Source of the DNA: Acridotheres tristis | Taxonomy: Eukaryota; Chordata; Aves; Passeriformes; Sturnidae | Length of the DNA: 64,000 nucleotides | Assembly (NCBI GenBank): GCA_037013685.1 | Contig: CM072906.1 | Coordinates: 9,360,001-9,424,000 of the forward strand | Direction of reading: 5' to 3' | Shown: positions 43,826 to 56,277 of the stretch, one piece after another | Layout of the letters: each line of letters begins with the position of its first letter | Numbering within the stretch: position 1 is the stretch's first letter | Made by a program: the position numbers and the translations under genes | Notes under the pieces: model-generated | Told to the model about the DNA's origin: nothing | The model's input: only the letters and a program-made list of their open reading frames with translations | The model's database searches: none

Positions 43826-44652
43826 GGAAACAGATTTTCTGGAGAGCCTGGGCAGGTGGAAATAGAGATTTTCAGGAGAGCTGGGGCACCCAGACATTGC
43901 TCTGGAGAGCCTGGGCAGGTGGAAAGAGATTTTCTGGAGAGCCTGGGCAGGGAGAACCAGACTTTCAGAAATGCTGAGGCACCCAGACATTGCTCTGGGG
44001 AGCCTGGACAGGTGGAACCAGATTTTCAGGAGAGCTGGGGCAACCAGGCTTTGCTCTGGGGAGCCTGGGAAGGTGGAATCAGATTTTCAGGAGAGCTGGG
44101 GCATTGCTCTGGAGAGCCTGGGCAGGTGGAAATAGAGATTTTCAGAATAGCTGGGGTACCCAGACATTGCTCTAGAAAGTCTGGGAAGGTGGAAACAGAG
44201 ACTTTGAGAAGAGCTGGGACCCCAGACATTGCTCTGGAGAGCCTGGGCAGGTGGAATCAGATTTTCAGGAGAGCTGGGGCATTGCTCTGGAGAGCCTGGG
44301 CAGGTGGAAATAGAGATTTTCAGAAATGCTGGGGTACCTAAACATTGCTCTGGAGAGCCTGGGCAGGTGGAACCAGATTTTCAGGAGAGCTGGGGCATCC
44401 AGGCATTGCTCTGGAGAGCCTGGGAAGGTGGAAAGAGATTTTCTAGAGAGCCTGGGCAGGGAGAACCAGACTTTCAGAAATACTGAGGCACCCAGACATT
44501 GCTCTGGAGAGCTGGGCAGGTGGAAATAGAGATTTTCAGAAATGCTGGGGTACCCAGACATTGCTCTGGAGAACCTGGGCAGGTGGAAATGGAGATTTTC
44601 AGAATAGCTGGGGTACCCAGACATTGCTCTGGAGAACCTGGGCAGGGAGCCT
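43826..44652. repeat. ~60-bp minisatellite (CTCTGGAGAGCCTGGGCAGG core)
   Basis: The core CTCTGGAGAGCCTGGGCAGG is followed by TGGAA(A/C)(C/T)AGA, then TTTTCAG(A/G)A, then GCTGGGG(C/T)A, then CCCAGACATTG. Full units are about 60-63 bases, while shortened units omit the CCCAGACATTG or the middle section, so spacing ranges from about 30 to 65. Blocks of several units are duplicated, for example 43880-43980 resembles 44400-44500. Open frames on both strands follow from the repeat. Confidence 0.95.
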
Positions 44653-44979
44653 GGCATGGCAGGATAAGGGATAGGATAAGGGTAAGGAGTCATTATCCCT
44701 TTGCTTTCAGCAGGCTGTGAAAGCTTTTTGGCAAAAAGCTGGTCAGGGTCCACACTGATCATCTGTGGAGCTGAAGGAATGGGACAAAGCCCCCTCCAGC
44801 AGGAGCATTCATCTCAGCAAAAATATTTCTTACTCCAAGTATCCTTCCCCGAGACAATGGGAGCTGGTTTGTTTTCTGCTATGACTGATCAAACATTTCC
44901 CAGCCACTGATGTTGCCCCTGTTGGCCATGAATCCACTAAATCCACTGGATGAGACCCAAAAAGGAGCATAAGCCTGCT
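44653..44979. other. Unassigned sequence
   Basis: AGGATAAGGGATAGGATAAGGG at the left is a short degenerate continuation of repetitive sequence. The rest is unique, with no feature recognised. Confidence 0.35.
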
Positions 44980-45540
44980 GCACCATGTACCTGAGGCTCT
45001 AAAAAGTGTGAGCTAGATGTGTTTTTATGAATAATCCATATATTTCTTCAGTATTTTGCTACCATTATCTAGAGTTATTCTTGTATTATTATTTTTTTTT
45101 TTAGGGATGGCAGCAGCTTATGACAGATTTGTTTAGGGTTAGCCCTACACATAAATTAAGCAGCAGATAAAATTTAATTTTTCTTATAAGAAAAGCCTAT
45201 AGCTCCTTAAATTGCTCGTTTAACATCACTGAAAAGTAATACTCCACTTTAGAATGGACATGGTATTAACTTTAAAAGGCCTATTTAAAGTGACGGTTGT
45301 CAGTGAGTGAAAGCCAGATATGGTAATTTGGAGTTACAAATCAGAGTGAGGAAACCGGAGAATGGACAACCTTGTTAACACAAGCACGACGGAGGAAGCA
45401 CCGGGGTCAGAGTGCCAGCACGGAGAGGAATAAAGACACAGCACCAAAAATATGTCCTGTAATTAGGGCAGCTGTAAGAGTCAAGGTTGAAGATTCTTCA
45501 CCGTGACATGTCTGATATAGAAAAAGTGATAGCCAAGAGT
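44980..45540. other. Candidate conserved non-coding element
   Basis: ATGAATAATCCATATATTTC, TGCTACCATTATCTAGAG, AGCCTATAGCTCC, TTAAATTGCTCGTTTAAC, GGTATTAACTTTAAAAGGCC, TATTTAAAGTGACGG, CCAGATATGGTAATTTGG. Repeat-free except a T10 run near 45093. Very stop-rich, so non-coding. Texture matches other enhancer-like blocks here. Confidence 0.42.
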
Positions 45541-46671
45541 AATCACTTCCAGGCACCGAGCCTTAAAGGAGCAGCTCTGGGCTGCCCTGGCTGGGGCACA
45601 GCCCGGGGGACAAAGGACAAAGGGGGCACAGGGTGACTCTGAGCAGTGGGAGTGGAAAAGGGGGTAAGGGAGGAGCTGGGAATTTCAAGGGTCAGCACTC
45701 AAAGGAACCAAAAATGGGGGGGAAAAAAAAGGAAAGGAAAAAAAAATTGCTCACCGGGCAGAGAGGTTTCTGATCGTGGTGTGGAACGGGGGTGGCTCAG
45801 GGAGTGGATGGGGGTGTCGTGGTGGGGAGGGAGCTCTGGGCTCAGAGCCCGGTGGATGGGCACTAAATTCCTCCGGGAGGGGGCACCGGGGGAGGAAGGT
45901 GACAGGAGGACAGGTGTGTCTGTGAATGCACGGGCTCAGGTGGGCTGGGGAAGGGACACTTTGGTGGGGACATCACCAGAGTCGCTCGGCGGGCACAGAA
46001 ATGCCCCAGTGGGAGCAGGCAGGGACACAAATCCCTTGGATGGGCAGCAGGACGGGGGGTGCAGGGCTGCTCCCTCCACCTCTGCCTGCCCAGGGCTGGG
46101 AAATGAGGGAGGAGAGGGGAACACACAGGGCCAGGCTCTGCGGGACAGCTGTGCACACACACATTGACAGAGCCGGGAATTCCAGCTTGGGAATTCTCTC
46201 CAGGCCTGGATTTCTCCTGACTCTCAGCTCCATTCCCAGGCTGCCAAGCTGACTGCAGCTTCAGTTAGGGAGGAGTGTCCCAGGGTGACAACACGGTGAC
46301 AAACAGAGTGGAATTCATCACCAACATTAACCCCTGGTGTCTTTGCCGTGGGACACATCCTGAGGTGCTGTGCCAGGGATGTTTTTCCCAATTGTCCAAC
46401 GAGCTCCTGTCCTGTCCTGGCTGCACTAACACACTTTAAATCCGGGCTGTCCATACAATAAATTGGCCTTTTTTCCCAAAGAGCTCCGTGTGTGCTGCTG
46501 TCCTTTCTCTCTCTTTGCAGCACAGTGACCACAATCTGCCCCCCAGAGTTTTAGGCAGTGGGACAAGAGCTGGAGCCGGCGTGCAGCACATCCACATTTC
46601 CTGTGGGAATGTTCATGGACACGGGGTGTCACATTTCTGAATAACCCGTATGTTTAGATGGGTTATATAAA
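45541..46671. other. Unassigned GC-rich sequence
   Basis: Contains an open frame of 173 codons (45646-46167) that shares the region with four other open frames and has a Gly/Arg/Lys-rich, domain-free product. Not called. 46640-46671 passes into the AT microsatellite. Confidence 0.38.
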
Positions 46672-47107
46672 TAAATTAATGAATAAAAAAAATTTATATA
46701 TATATATATAATATATAATATGTTATATATATATTGCTATAATAATCATATAAAAAGATGCAATATAATATAATATAATATAATATAATATAATATAATA
46801 TAATATAATATAATATAATATAATATAATATAATATAATATTATATTATATTATATTATATTATATTATATTATATTATATTATATTATATTATATTATA
46901 TTATATTATATTATATTATATATTATCTATATTAATATATAATATATGTAAAATATATAATATTACGTAATATATAATATATATGAATAGATATAATATA
47001 TAAAAATAGATATATAAATATAAATATATAAATAAATATATAGATATAAATATATAAATAAATATATATAGATATGTATAAAACAAATAAATAAATGTCT
47101 AAAATAA
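46672..47107. repeat. AT microsatellite complex
   Basis: (TA)n near 46695-46735, then (AATAT)n, (ATATT)n, and degenerate TATAAATA/AATAAATA repeats to about 47100. The centre contains the palindrome at 46762-46917. Long AT repeats like this are common sites of replication slippage and fragile structure. Confidence 0.96.
46762..46917. repeat. Spacerless AT palindrome from back-to-back pentanucleotide runs
   Basis: About sixteen AATAT units (46762-46839) are followed immediately by about sixteen reverse-complement ATATT units (46840-46917), with the symmetry centre in AATATT at 46837-46842. The whole 156-base span reads the same on both strands and should extrude as a cruciform or fold into an uninterrupted hairpin. 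Confidence 0.93.
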
Positions 47108-47163
47108 ATACATTATCTATCTATCTGTCTATCTATCTATCTGTCTATCTATCTATCCATCTG
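47108..47163. repeat. (TCTA)n / (TCTG)n tetranucleotide microsatellite
   Basis: TATCTATCTATCTGTCTATC pattern for about 13 units, with TCTG and TCCA interruptions. A typical polymorphic tetranucleotide locus. Confidence 0.95.
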
Positions 47164-47560
47164 TATTTTAAAACCACCTCCTGGCACCTCTCCTAGCCTG
47201 GATCCTCCCTCACAGTATTTAAAGGCTGGTAAGTAACAAGAAGAGCCCTTAAGAGAAGGACTCTGACCTTGCTTTAGGCTGCTGCCTCCCACTTTTCTGC
47301 TCACCTGACATCCCCTTTTCCCTGCCAGCTCCTGGAGCCAACCCTTTCTCCAAGGGCAGGAGGATCAGCCCGTCCCTGTGGAAGTTTCCAGAATCCTCCC
47401 TTTGATTTGCAGCGTGCTCACCACAGGCTTTCAGAGGCTGAAGGCAAGAAGAGCATTTCCTGCAACGCAAAAATAAAAATCCTGCAGCAGCCTCGCCGTG
47501 GCACTGGGCACAGTTTGCTGGCAGATCAAAGGCCAGGAGTTCTTTTTTTTCAACCAGTTT
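47164..47560. other. Unassigned sequence
   Basis: Unique mixed-composition sequence. No gene, repeat or RNA recognised. Confidence 0.35.
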
Positions 47561-48330
47561 ATTTTGTCTTTGTCTTTGTCAACCTGTTCTTGGGGATGCT
47601 AATTCGATTTTCCATCGAGAGGTGCGGATATCTATATTATTTTCCTAAAACTCCAGAGAATATTATAAATTTCTTTTTATTGCTTCCAGCCATGTTATTT
47701 AAAGTAATTAACCTTAATTTATAAATTTTTATATCAAACTGCCTTTTAACTTTTAGAACTGGCAGGAGAAGTCCATTTCCCAGGGCTCCTAATAGTTCTC
47801 CATTTAATCAAAATTCATCCATCAGATTCCAGTGTTAAATCATCTTTTAATTGGGAGTTACATTCTGGTTAATAGTTTTATAATTCGCCGCCTCTAATAG
47901 TTTTTACCACAGGGATCTACTCCATTTTTTCTCACTCTATTATTCCTGGTGTTCAGCAGGGACATTTTAAAAACGTTCACTTCCCCTGCCTGTTCTTTGT
48001 GATCTCATTAATTCTTGATAGCAACTTCCCTTTCTCCTCATTACTGGAGCATAACTACCTTTATCACCAGGTGAAACCTCACTCATTTCTACAAGTGCTC
48101 TCCAATTTTTATTTAGTTTTTTTTCTCTCCTCTTAAATAAAATAACAACCTGCAATTTATTTCAGAAAAATAACATTCTGTGTACTGTGCACGGTCATGG
48201 CGCTTGACACTGTGGAGATTTTTGGGAGCCAGAACTTGCTCTAACTTTTGGTTTGCACTGTTCCTGACAGCAGCTGGGTTTTCTAGGAGATAATTCCAAT
48301 TAAAATTAGAAACTGCTGATACTAATGGCA
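47561..48330. other. AT-rich candidate regulatory block
   Basis: GATGCTAATTCGATTTTCC, GTTATTTAAAGTAATTAACC, CCATTTAATCAAAATTC, TCTTTTAATTGGGAG, GTTTTATAATTCGCCGCC, TCTCATTAATTCTTG and GATAATTCCAATTAAAATTAG. Homeodomain-type cores are frequent. Composition is even, with few homopolymers. Non-coding by stop density. Confidence 0.36.
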
Positions 48331-48600
48331 CGAGAAAACCAAGGAATTGATTGGCAGGAGTGGCAGATCTTTTTGGAGGGGATCACTCCAAGTGACCCAA
48401 ACGCTTTTTACCTGCTCTCAGGTTCTCCTGGAAGCAAGGAGCAGGATTTGGTCTCAGGTGCTGGTTTTGTTCCAGGTGGATTCCAGTGGAATTGTCAGGC
48501 AGGGCCTTGCTGGTGCAGCTCTGAGCAGTGTTACATGAGCTTGGGATCCTCCCCAAACCATAAAAACAGCCCAAGGAGAAGTAAATAACCTTGTATATGA
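48331..48600. other. Unassigned sequence
   Basis: Overlapping open frames of 63-87 codons in two plus frames and one minus frame, none with a recognisable domain. No gene called. Confidence 0.33.
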
Positions 48601-49854
48601 GGCAGTAAAGCCAAGCTTGTTGTTTTTTTTTTTTAATTTTTTTAAAAAATGCCTAGAATTAGCGTAAAATTAAATTTGAAACCTTAATCCTCCAAGGGCT
48701 GATTCTCAATTTGCAGATCCACAAAACCTCTGCAAATTACCCCACCAATCCTAGTGACAGTCTTATAGGAATATGTTATATTGACTACCCAAAGTCAGGC
48801 TCTGCAAAGGAGGGCACGTTGTAAAGTGCCATTGGAGAGAGTGAGGAAAAACAATCTCCAAAGGTTTATATCTTAGGCCCTTGAACAGCCCCATAGAATC
48901 ATTTCATATATAACTTTCTGTAAGAAAAATAGGATGGACAAGTGTAAACAGAATTATTATACAATTACAGTGGTCCTTGCAATAACTATAACACTGTCCA
49001 CTGTAATTTTTATGTCTCCATAAACCACCAGCACTGCAGGATTCCTCCAGCCCTTCTCTCTCTCCCCACGTGGCAATGTAATAACTTTCCCTGGTTAACG
49101 TATGCACCAGTGCAGTAATTTGATATGACAATGATTACAAAATCCTCCAGCGGTTTTAATTGACCACTGTTGAGATCATATCACCGGCAGCAGACACGAT
49201 CTTATCTCGTGTGTGACTTCCCATCCCGCCTGGCTGGGACAATATTTATGTTAATAAGGATGGCAGGCATTAGCCAAGTATTAAGTCCTCAGCTGTGCTA
49301 ACTACATTTAGATGCAAACAATAATTTCACAGACTGCTGGCCACCCTTTCCTATGTGTCCTAGATAAATAAATATTTGGGGCTTTGCACGGCACAAAATC
49401 TATCGAAGGACTTTTTCTGCCTGGAACCCAGATTTCAGGATTTGGGAGAAATAGGACCGTAATTCAGCAGTTAAAAAGTCACCAAAGCTCGATACAGTAT
49501 CTGAAGAAATTACCATAAAAATCCGAGGCAGTATTGTGCCTCCTGTATGCAGAGCAGGCAGACTATTACCTCCTCTTTTGTTGCTGCTGCAAACATTTAC
49601 TTGGAGAGACCTTATTGTCAATGAGTTTTTGACAGAGGTCAAAGTATTTCTGAGTGAAACTGAAAGAGGTCTGGGACTTATATCAGACAGCTGACAGCAT
49701 CAACAATAGTGTGTTTACTCATCCTGCATGCTGGAAAAATTAATTAAAAGTGTTTGTGAGATGCTCTGAGCTGGCAGAAGCCTCGTGTGCTGTCGGTAAT
49801 GAGGATGCTGCTCCTGTCTGTGCGTGGAGGGAGCTTTGTGGAGCACAAGGAGCA
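48601..49854. other. Candidate conserved non-coding element cluster
   Basis: After a T/A-rich tract (48619-48650) come GTTATATTGACTACCC, AAGTGTAAACAGAATTATTATAC, GGCAATGTAATAAC, TTTTAATTGACCACTG, CAGACACGATCTTATC, GGACAATATTTATGTTAATAAGG, GTGCTAACTACATTTAG and GCAAACAATAATTTC. Near 49630 TTTTGACAGAGGTCAAAG contains AGGTCAAAG, a nuclear-receptor half-site. The sequence is repeat-free until the CR1 fragment. Confidence 0.42.
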
Positions 49855-50105
49855 GGGCTGCAGGAGCTGGGGCTGGAGAAAAAGAGGTTTTTGGGAGGTC
49901 CTGGGAGCTCTTTGCAGCTTCCTGAAGGAGGCTGTGGTGAAGGGGCTCGGTCTCTGCTCCCAGAGAGGAGAGAGGATGGCAAGAAATGCACCAGAGAGGC
50001 TTAGACTGGATACCAGGAGAAAGAATTTCATGGAAAGGATTGGAAAGCTCTGGAACAGAGTGCCCAGGGAAGTGTGCAAAACCCGTGTGGATGTGTCTGG
50101 GTTTT
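49855..50105 (+). mobile_element. CR1 LINE fragment (ORF2 C-terminal region), plus strand
   Basis: CTTCCTGAAGGAGGCTGTGG, CTGCTCCCAGAGAGGAG, CACCAGAGAGGCTTAGACTGG and TCTGGAACAGAGTGCCCAGG follow the order seen near the end of avian CR1 ORF2. In one frame the peptide RLRLDTRR...NFMER...LWNRVPREV matches the conserved C-terminal endpiece (R-L-D-x-R-K, F-x-x-R, W-N-x-L-P). Frame breaks and 5' truncation make it a dead copy. It stops before the usual 3' tail. Confidence 0.82.
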
Positions 50106-51980
50106 TCTGTCAGTCCATGGCAGCTAACTGAAGCACCTCAGACTCATCCCTTAAATTCAGATAAATCCCAGCAGTGATGCAAATTACAGATTGGTTGGAC
50201 ATGAAAACCGGTGCCTTTGGTTTTGTGAATATATATATATACACACAGACTTTTAATATTTGGCCACTTAAAATATTCATCAAATATTTTCATTCTGTTG
50301 CTCTTCACTAATGCATATTTAAATGCATTTCTCTTGAATCAGCCCAGTCTCCTCTTTCATGAATCCTTATCTCTGTCCTGTGGGCATCTGTATCCCTGCC
50401 CTAATGTCCCACTGTACAAGAACTGAGCTGCTCATAACCCTAATCACACAAAAACAGATGATTCATTACTGAAGTGGATGAAAGAAGGCATTAAATATTG
50501 GCATAAAGGAGGAAAGATAAACTGGTACCAGAAGGTTCATCTCTATCAGCTAAAGTGTTTGGGGACACCATAGAAATAAACCCAGGGTTATAAACATTGC
50601 CCTGGATTAGGAACCTGGAGGAAATCCAGGAGAAGGAAGTTCTGTGCCTTTTTTTGGTGTGTGTCCCACTGAGGGGTCAGGGCTGATCGCTGCTGGAACA
50701 TCCTGGGTGCAGCTGTGAAGGATTTGGGCTCAGTGTTAACACTGCTGGTAACTGTGGGAATTGACAGCCACGGAATAACTCAGGAATTACTGAAAGCTAA
50801 AAAAAAAAAAACCCAAAAACCAAAACTTGTGAGCTCTTTTGGACTGCAGTGTGGATGCCAGGGATCTTCATCTCTTGGCATTTCTTATCAAGTAGGGAGA
50901 TTAAAGATTTCTTTTTGTTTTTAAGGTGAAAGGCAGCTGAATTCAGGAGTTCGGGAGAGGATCAGGTCTTGTAAAACTCCTGACTAAACACGAAAAAGAG
51001 GGAATCAACCCTACAGAGAACTGCAGTGCTGTAGAGGGACACCAGTGACTTGGGAGGTGACAAATACAGCACTGCTCACCACACTGGTCTCAAATATGAA
51101 GCAGGACACAACCTCAGGCCACCACGATTCATCCCTTGATCTCCAAACCCTGGGGATGAATGGGGCTTTGGGGAGAGGCCAGGAAAACCTGCTCACACTC
51201 ACTGCCATGGGGCCACAGCTGTGGGTGATCACCCAGGAAATAAAAGAGGAGCTGGAGGAGCCCAATCCTCCTATAGCACGGTGAGTGATGCTCGTGCCAC
51301 TGGTGCTGCAGCAGGACCTGCTTTGGAAAAAGCTTTGGAAAACTTTGGGAAGCTGCTGCTGCTTTGACTCCCAGGCTTGGATGTGAGGCTCCCACGTGTG
51401 GCTCATCTCCCAGGAAAGGTCAGACATTGCTGCTTTCTGCTCTGGGGCTGGGCCGTGGAGGAGGTGGGTGACGATGTGGCTGTAGCAATGTTCCTGCATT
51501 CAGAGCAGGCTGTGTTCGGTTCCTTGTGTTTCTGCCTGGTAAAAAGCGAAGTTTTTACGGTTGTGACGGTTCGTTCCTCCTGCTCTGGCCTCTGGGAATG
51601 TGCCTGGATGTGTAGGGCTGGCAGCAGAGTGGTCTCTGAGTCTGGGCCAGCTCCAGGGTAGGAGCCAGAGTCTCCTCTGGAGAAGAGGAACAAGGTGGAA
51701 TTTCTAGGTGGAAAACCTCTGAGCTCAAAACAAACGCTTGGAACAAGGTCTTTATTCCCTTTTACCACTCAGGTGGTTTCTGAGCAGTGCTTCCCTGCAG
51801 CCCATGTCCCAGCCCCGTGAAATCACAACCCCCGAGGCACAAACGAGCCGTCCCTGGAGAGCTGGGAATCCATCCCTGGGGAAAACAGCGCTGAGCATCC
51901 CCTGCCCCTGCCCACGGCGCGTTCAGCTGCGTGCTGCGATGTAAGGCAGCCCTAAATTACCGGCAAACAAACACAACCCC
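50106..51980. other. Unassigned sequence
   Basis: Short (TA)n/(CA)n at about 50229-50247 and a 12-A run near 50801. A 162-codon minus-strand open frame (51011-51499) overlaps others and has no domain. 50260-50350 is AT-rich (ATGCATATTTAAATGCATTTC), a possible small regulatory element. No gene called. Confidence 0.33.
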
Positions 51981-52400
51981 CCTGGCGTTCCTCATCTCTC
52001 TCTGCTGTGTGGGCAGCAACTCGTCCGGCAGCCTGGAACAAAGTGCCCGGGTGGATGGACGGGATCCAGGGAGGCGGCTCGGGCCGCTCCTCCCGCCGAG
52101 ATGCTGCAATTTAAGGACTCATTAAGGAATAATACGGGGCTGTGCCGCTCTCTCTTGTTCCCTCCGCACACAGCCGAACAGAAAATACGCCACATAATCT
52201 CGTGCATTTATTTGGGGTGAGGGATAATGGCCCCTCGGAATTAAACAGCAGCTGTCTCGAAAGGAAGCAAAACGCTGTGGCCGCCCCGTGTCCCCCGGCT
52301 GATGCTGTACTTTATTCCAAAGAGCAGCAGTGAAGGGGGGAACCCTCACAGAACTAATTTAGTTCAAATTTACACTCCTTGATTCTGTGCCTCTTCTTTT
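51981..52400. other. CpG-richer candidate regulatory element
   Basis: CCGGCAGCC, GACGGGATCC, GGCGGCTCGGGCCGC and CCGCCGAGATGC are followed by AATTTAAGGACTCATTAAGG, CACATAATCTCGTGC and CGGAATTAAACAGC. The mix of CpG-rich and AT-rich preserved-looking words without repeats could be a developmental enhancer or an unannotated promoter. No clear transcript start. Confidence 0.38.
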
Positions 52401-54550
52401 TTCCCCCTCTTCTGGTTTTGTAGCTATGATGCAGTATTGATCCAAAGATCTATAGGATCATACCATGGCTCCAGGTGGGTGGCAGAATTGAGGCTAGGCT
52501 TCATTTCCATCTGAATGGTGCAGAAAATAATTCCACTTTCCAGCTTTTATTGCTCAGAACATTGCATTTCTCTCATTGCAGTGTATGGGAATTAGCTCTG
52601 GAGGAAAGAAATGATTTTTTTTTTTCCCCCTCCTCCCTTCCTTGATGTAGAGTGGAGCAGAAAGATTCAGGAAGAAGTAATGTAGGAAAGCAGACAGCGA
52701 GCTCATTGCTGGTTGAATTAGGTGCAGCTCTAACGAAATGGGACTGCTCATCCAGGGTTCAGGTGGTGCTGGTGTGCAGGGATGGTGTCCAGGCTGCAGA
52801 TTCCTGCAGAAATGCAGGAGCAGCTCAGCTCTGCTCCCGGTGCTGCTGGGAGGAAATCTGGTTCTTTTCTATCCCACCCTGATGCAAAGGCTGAGGAGAG
52901 CAGCTGAAATGGTGACCCAGCCCGGACTGGCAGTGTGGCTGTCGTTCATTGGGTTTGCTTTGTGAATTGAGTAAATCAGAAGGAATTTCACTGCCACCTT
53001 AAACTCATTCCTCTGCTAGAAGAGTTTCCCACAGTTATTTCCTGCTGGGGAGGGAGGAAGGAGAAGTTCAGTGATGTGCCAGGAAATGCTGCCCGTGCAT
53101 CCAGGAAAGGAATTCAGAATCCAGTGGCATGCTCTAATAACAGCTCAGAAAATGTTATCAGCACTCTCTGCCTGCTTCCAGAGGCACGGGTCTTGGGAAC
53201 TCCTTGTCAGTGCCAGTGTCTCAGGCAGGAGTCAAGGGGAAGTAAAAAAATCATCTACAAGGGTTTAGGATAATTTATGAAGGTTCCTGTAACGCTGCAA
53301 GCTGGTAAATGTTTCTCATAGCAGAGAGGTGCTCTCAGGAGGACACCTGTCCTGATGAAGCATTTCCTTCTAGCCCAGAATAGATGCTGCCACTGCCTGG
53401 TGTCACTTTAGTGGTGACACTTGCCATGACAGCCGTGGGATTTTGCTGCCCTGCTCACCCAGCTGGTCCCAGCCATGGGGCTGTGCCTGGGCAGGTCTCT
53501 GAGGGTGCTGATCTCATTAGAACCCTGAGCAGCTCTGCTTGGCTCAGAGGCTTTGAAATGTGCTCAGGCCACAGGATTTGTGCTTTCTGTCAATGACAAG
53601 TGGAGCAAATATTGACAGTGCTCTCAGAGACTCCAGTTACTATTGCTCTTGTTAATTCAGGGCAAAATTTATCCTCGTGCCACAGGGCTGTGTTACTCCG
53701 TGCTATTGAAACAACTGGACTGCCTGCTCCCATTTTTTTTTTTGCTGTGTGGATAATTTGGGGAATAAGGGAAAAAAAACTAAGGGTGTGTTTGGTCATC
53801 TGTGGAGCTTTTTAAATTTTTTTTTTTCTTTTAGCCTCATGCACTTCTTTCTTATTTCTAACCTCGTGTTGGACCACTCGTGTGCAAACATAGAGAATGT
53901 TCTGATAAAGTTATGGCAAGCTGGGAGAGGGGGGAGATGGAAATATAGAGAGCAAAACAGTAATTTTCCTCCTGAAGCTGGTGAACTTCTAGGTAATGCT
54001 CTGAACATCTATAGCTCTTAAAGACTCCTAGATTTAAAGAAGGGAGGGGGAAAAAAAAAAAAAAAAACAACTGTAAAAAACAGACATGGAAAAAACCTGG
54101 ATTAAACTGTCACTCATTCACAATCTATCCAGGAAACTCATCCATGCCCCTACAGGTAGCTAGTTATCCCATCAGGAATTTCATATTCTTGTCTGAATCC
54201 TGGAACACAAATTGTTCCAGCGCTATGGGTCTGCCTTGATTAGGGTCTGCTGACACAGATGTCCCCAGCATGTGTCCCTAAAAAGCCTGCTCAAATAACT
54301 GCTGCTTTCCCCAAAGGGATCAAAGGTTGAGATGGTCTTTCCAGAGCTTTAGCCAGGCTGTGCAAAGCATCTGCAAAGTTTAATCCCTTAACCTTTCCTT
54401 CCCTCCCTCGTCTATTTTTTTTTTAAGGATGGTATAAATGGAGTTTAAGGGTTTATTTTTTTGTTTGTTTGTTTATAAAAACAGCTATTACCTATGAAGA
54501 ACCCCTGGAAAAGAAAGTGTAGCCTTGCTTTTTAGCCAAGAGACAGTTAG
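52401..54550. other. Unassigned sequence
   Basis: T12-type run near 52615-52628, T10-type runs near 53733 and 53818, A17-type run near 54050-54066. Short open frames in several competing frames; no domain or clear splice pair. No gene called. Confidence 0.35.
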
Positions 54551-54860
54551 GTTTTGGCTATTCTGTCAAGGATAAAGCCCAGAATGCCATTGTACACTTG
54601 TGCAAATATCTAATGTTGACATCTTTTGCCAGCTGCTGTTGTGGCTTCTTTTTCCTTGATGAACCAGATCCTCTCGTGATGTGGCCTCTGAGCACCATTA
54701 TAATTAAAAGAATTAAAATTCAATTTGAGCTATTGTCGTTACACAATGCAAAGTTCAACACCACTGAAGGTTGATTTTATTGATTCTGTATTGGGCACTC
54801 CATGGAAATCAGTTACCTTGACACAAACATGGTATTGGCAGTAGAAGGAACAAATGGTCC
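54551..54860. other. Candidate conserved non-coding element
   Basis: GCCATTGTACACTTGTGC, AATATCTAATGTTGACATC, CACCATTATAATTAAAAG, AATTAAAATTCAATTTGAGC and ATTGTCGTTACACAATGC. Repeat-free and AT-rich with homeodomain cores. Regulatory role inferred only. Confidence 0.38.
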
Positions 54861-56277
54861 AGCTCCTGCCCTTGCTCACTCTAATTTTTCTGTTAGCAGC
54901 ACCTTTCACATTTCTATCTTAAAGCATGTTATTTCAAGATCACTTTGGTCCTGGAACTATCTCCAGCTTAAATAACAATATAAGATTTGAATCTTGGCTG
55001 AAAAATATGTATGCATGGGAGTTAAATGGTACAAAGCTTGTTAAAATTGCAGCAAGGAACCCAGTCCTTCCTGAGAGCTCACATGGTTGCCTTTTCCCCC
55101 CTTGCACTCTTACTCTTCTGGCCTGCACCTATCTATTTCCATTATTTATTTTAAACCCAAGACACCAAGTTTATCTGAATTCTCCCAAATCTGTTTCATT
55201 AAGGAACAACCAACTGTCGCCATCAACTGTCTCTCTATTCAACACAATTATTTCCAAGAGACTGGATATTGACTGGGAATCAGCTCTTGGGAGTGTGAGA
55301 TGCTTTTAAGCCCTGATGAGAATTGTTGCTGCTCTCTGAAACCTCCCCTCTGAGCGGAGCAGCTGCAGCTCCTGCTCCCTGCAGCCCCACAGGGGCTGGG
55401 TGTGGAGGGAGCAGAAAACACAGAAGAAAGTTGCCCTGCATCCTCAGAACAAGCTCCTTGGAAAATCAGAGTTTAGAGATAAGAAATGGCTCGTGAAATG
55501 ACAAACACAAAAGGAATTTCGCTTCCCCCCCTTGGAAGACCCTCTTATCTATCTTCAATATTAATGGTTCGTTTTCTTTTAGTATCCATAGGCCAGCTTT
55601 GAATGTAAAATCCCTCAGGGATTGGTCAGAAAGTAGAATTCCCTTGGTAATTGCTGCAAACTGTGAAACCCTCAAAAGATATAAAAACCCCTGTAAAACA
55701 ATAGCTGTGGGTATATGCTAGATCAGATGCCTTCATAGAATAAACCATGGATTTGTGCCTCTCTGCATGTGCTGGTCTCTCCACCCTGCTGGTCTGAGAG
55801 CTCCCCACGAGCCAAAATTCCATCTGGGCAAGGCTGGGGAATTTGCTCTGTCACTGAGGGCTGCAGCAGCAGCCCCAGGGATCCCAAAGGGACCCCAAAA
55901 ACCCCAGCAGTGACAGCTGGGCACTGGGAAGGTTGGAGCTGGGCTGGTGGGGATGTGGAGGAACCTTCTGGAAAGGTGGGGAGGCACTTGGACAGCAAGA
56001 CCATGGGAAAGGTCAATCTTTGGAGCCATTTTTATGTTGGCATGAACATTGCTTTTCCCTGGAGTGCCTCTTTGCACCAGGGCTGTGTTGTGGGGCAGTT
56101 AAATGATAATAATGATTGAATGGAGGAGGGAGAGGATTCCTGGGCAGCTCCTTTTCCTCCATCCCCCTGTCCATGCACTGGGTCAGGAGTCAAGGAGCAG
56201 CTTGTAAGGCTGAACCCCAGCATGGGAGAGACCAGGGTTTGTGGTCTGTGTGCCTGAGATTGCTCTTGCAGTGTTGC
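54861..56277. other. Unassigned sequence
   Basis: A 127-codon open frame (54926-55309) has no recognisable domain, no Kozak-like start and ordinary intergenic composition. It is noted but not called. 55440-55740 is AT-richer unique sequence. Confidence 0.33.

Noticed and set aside
45646..46167. 173-codon plus-strand frame
   Set aside because: Competing open frames on both strands in GC-rich DNA, no domain, and low-complexity Gly/Lys/Arg content.
54926..55309. 127-codon plus-strand frame
   Set aside because: No recognisable motif, weak start context and no splice or promoter signals. It may be a chance frame.
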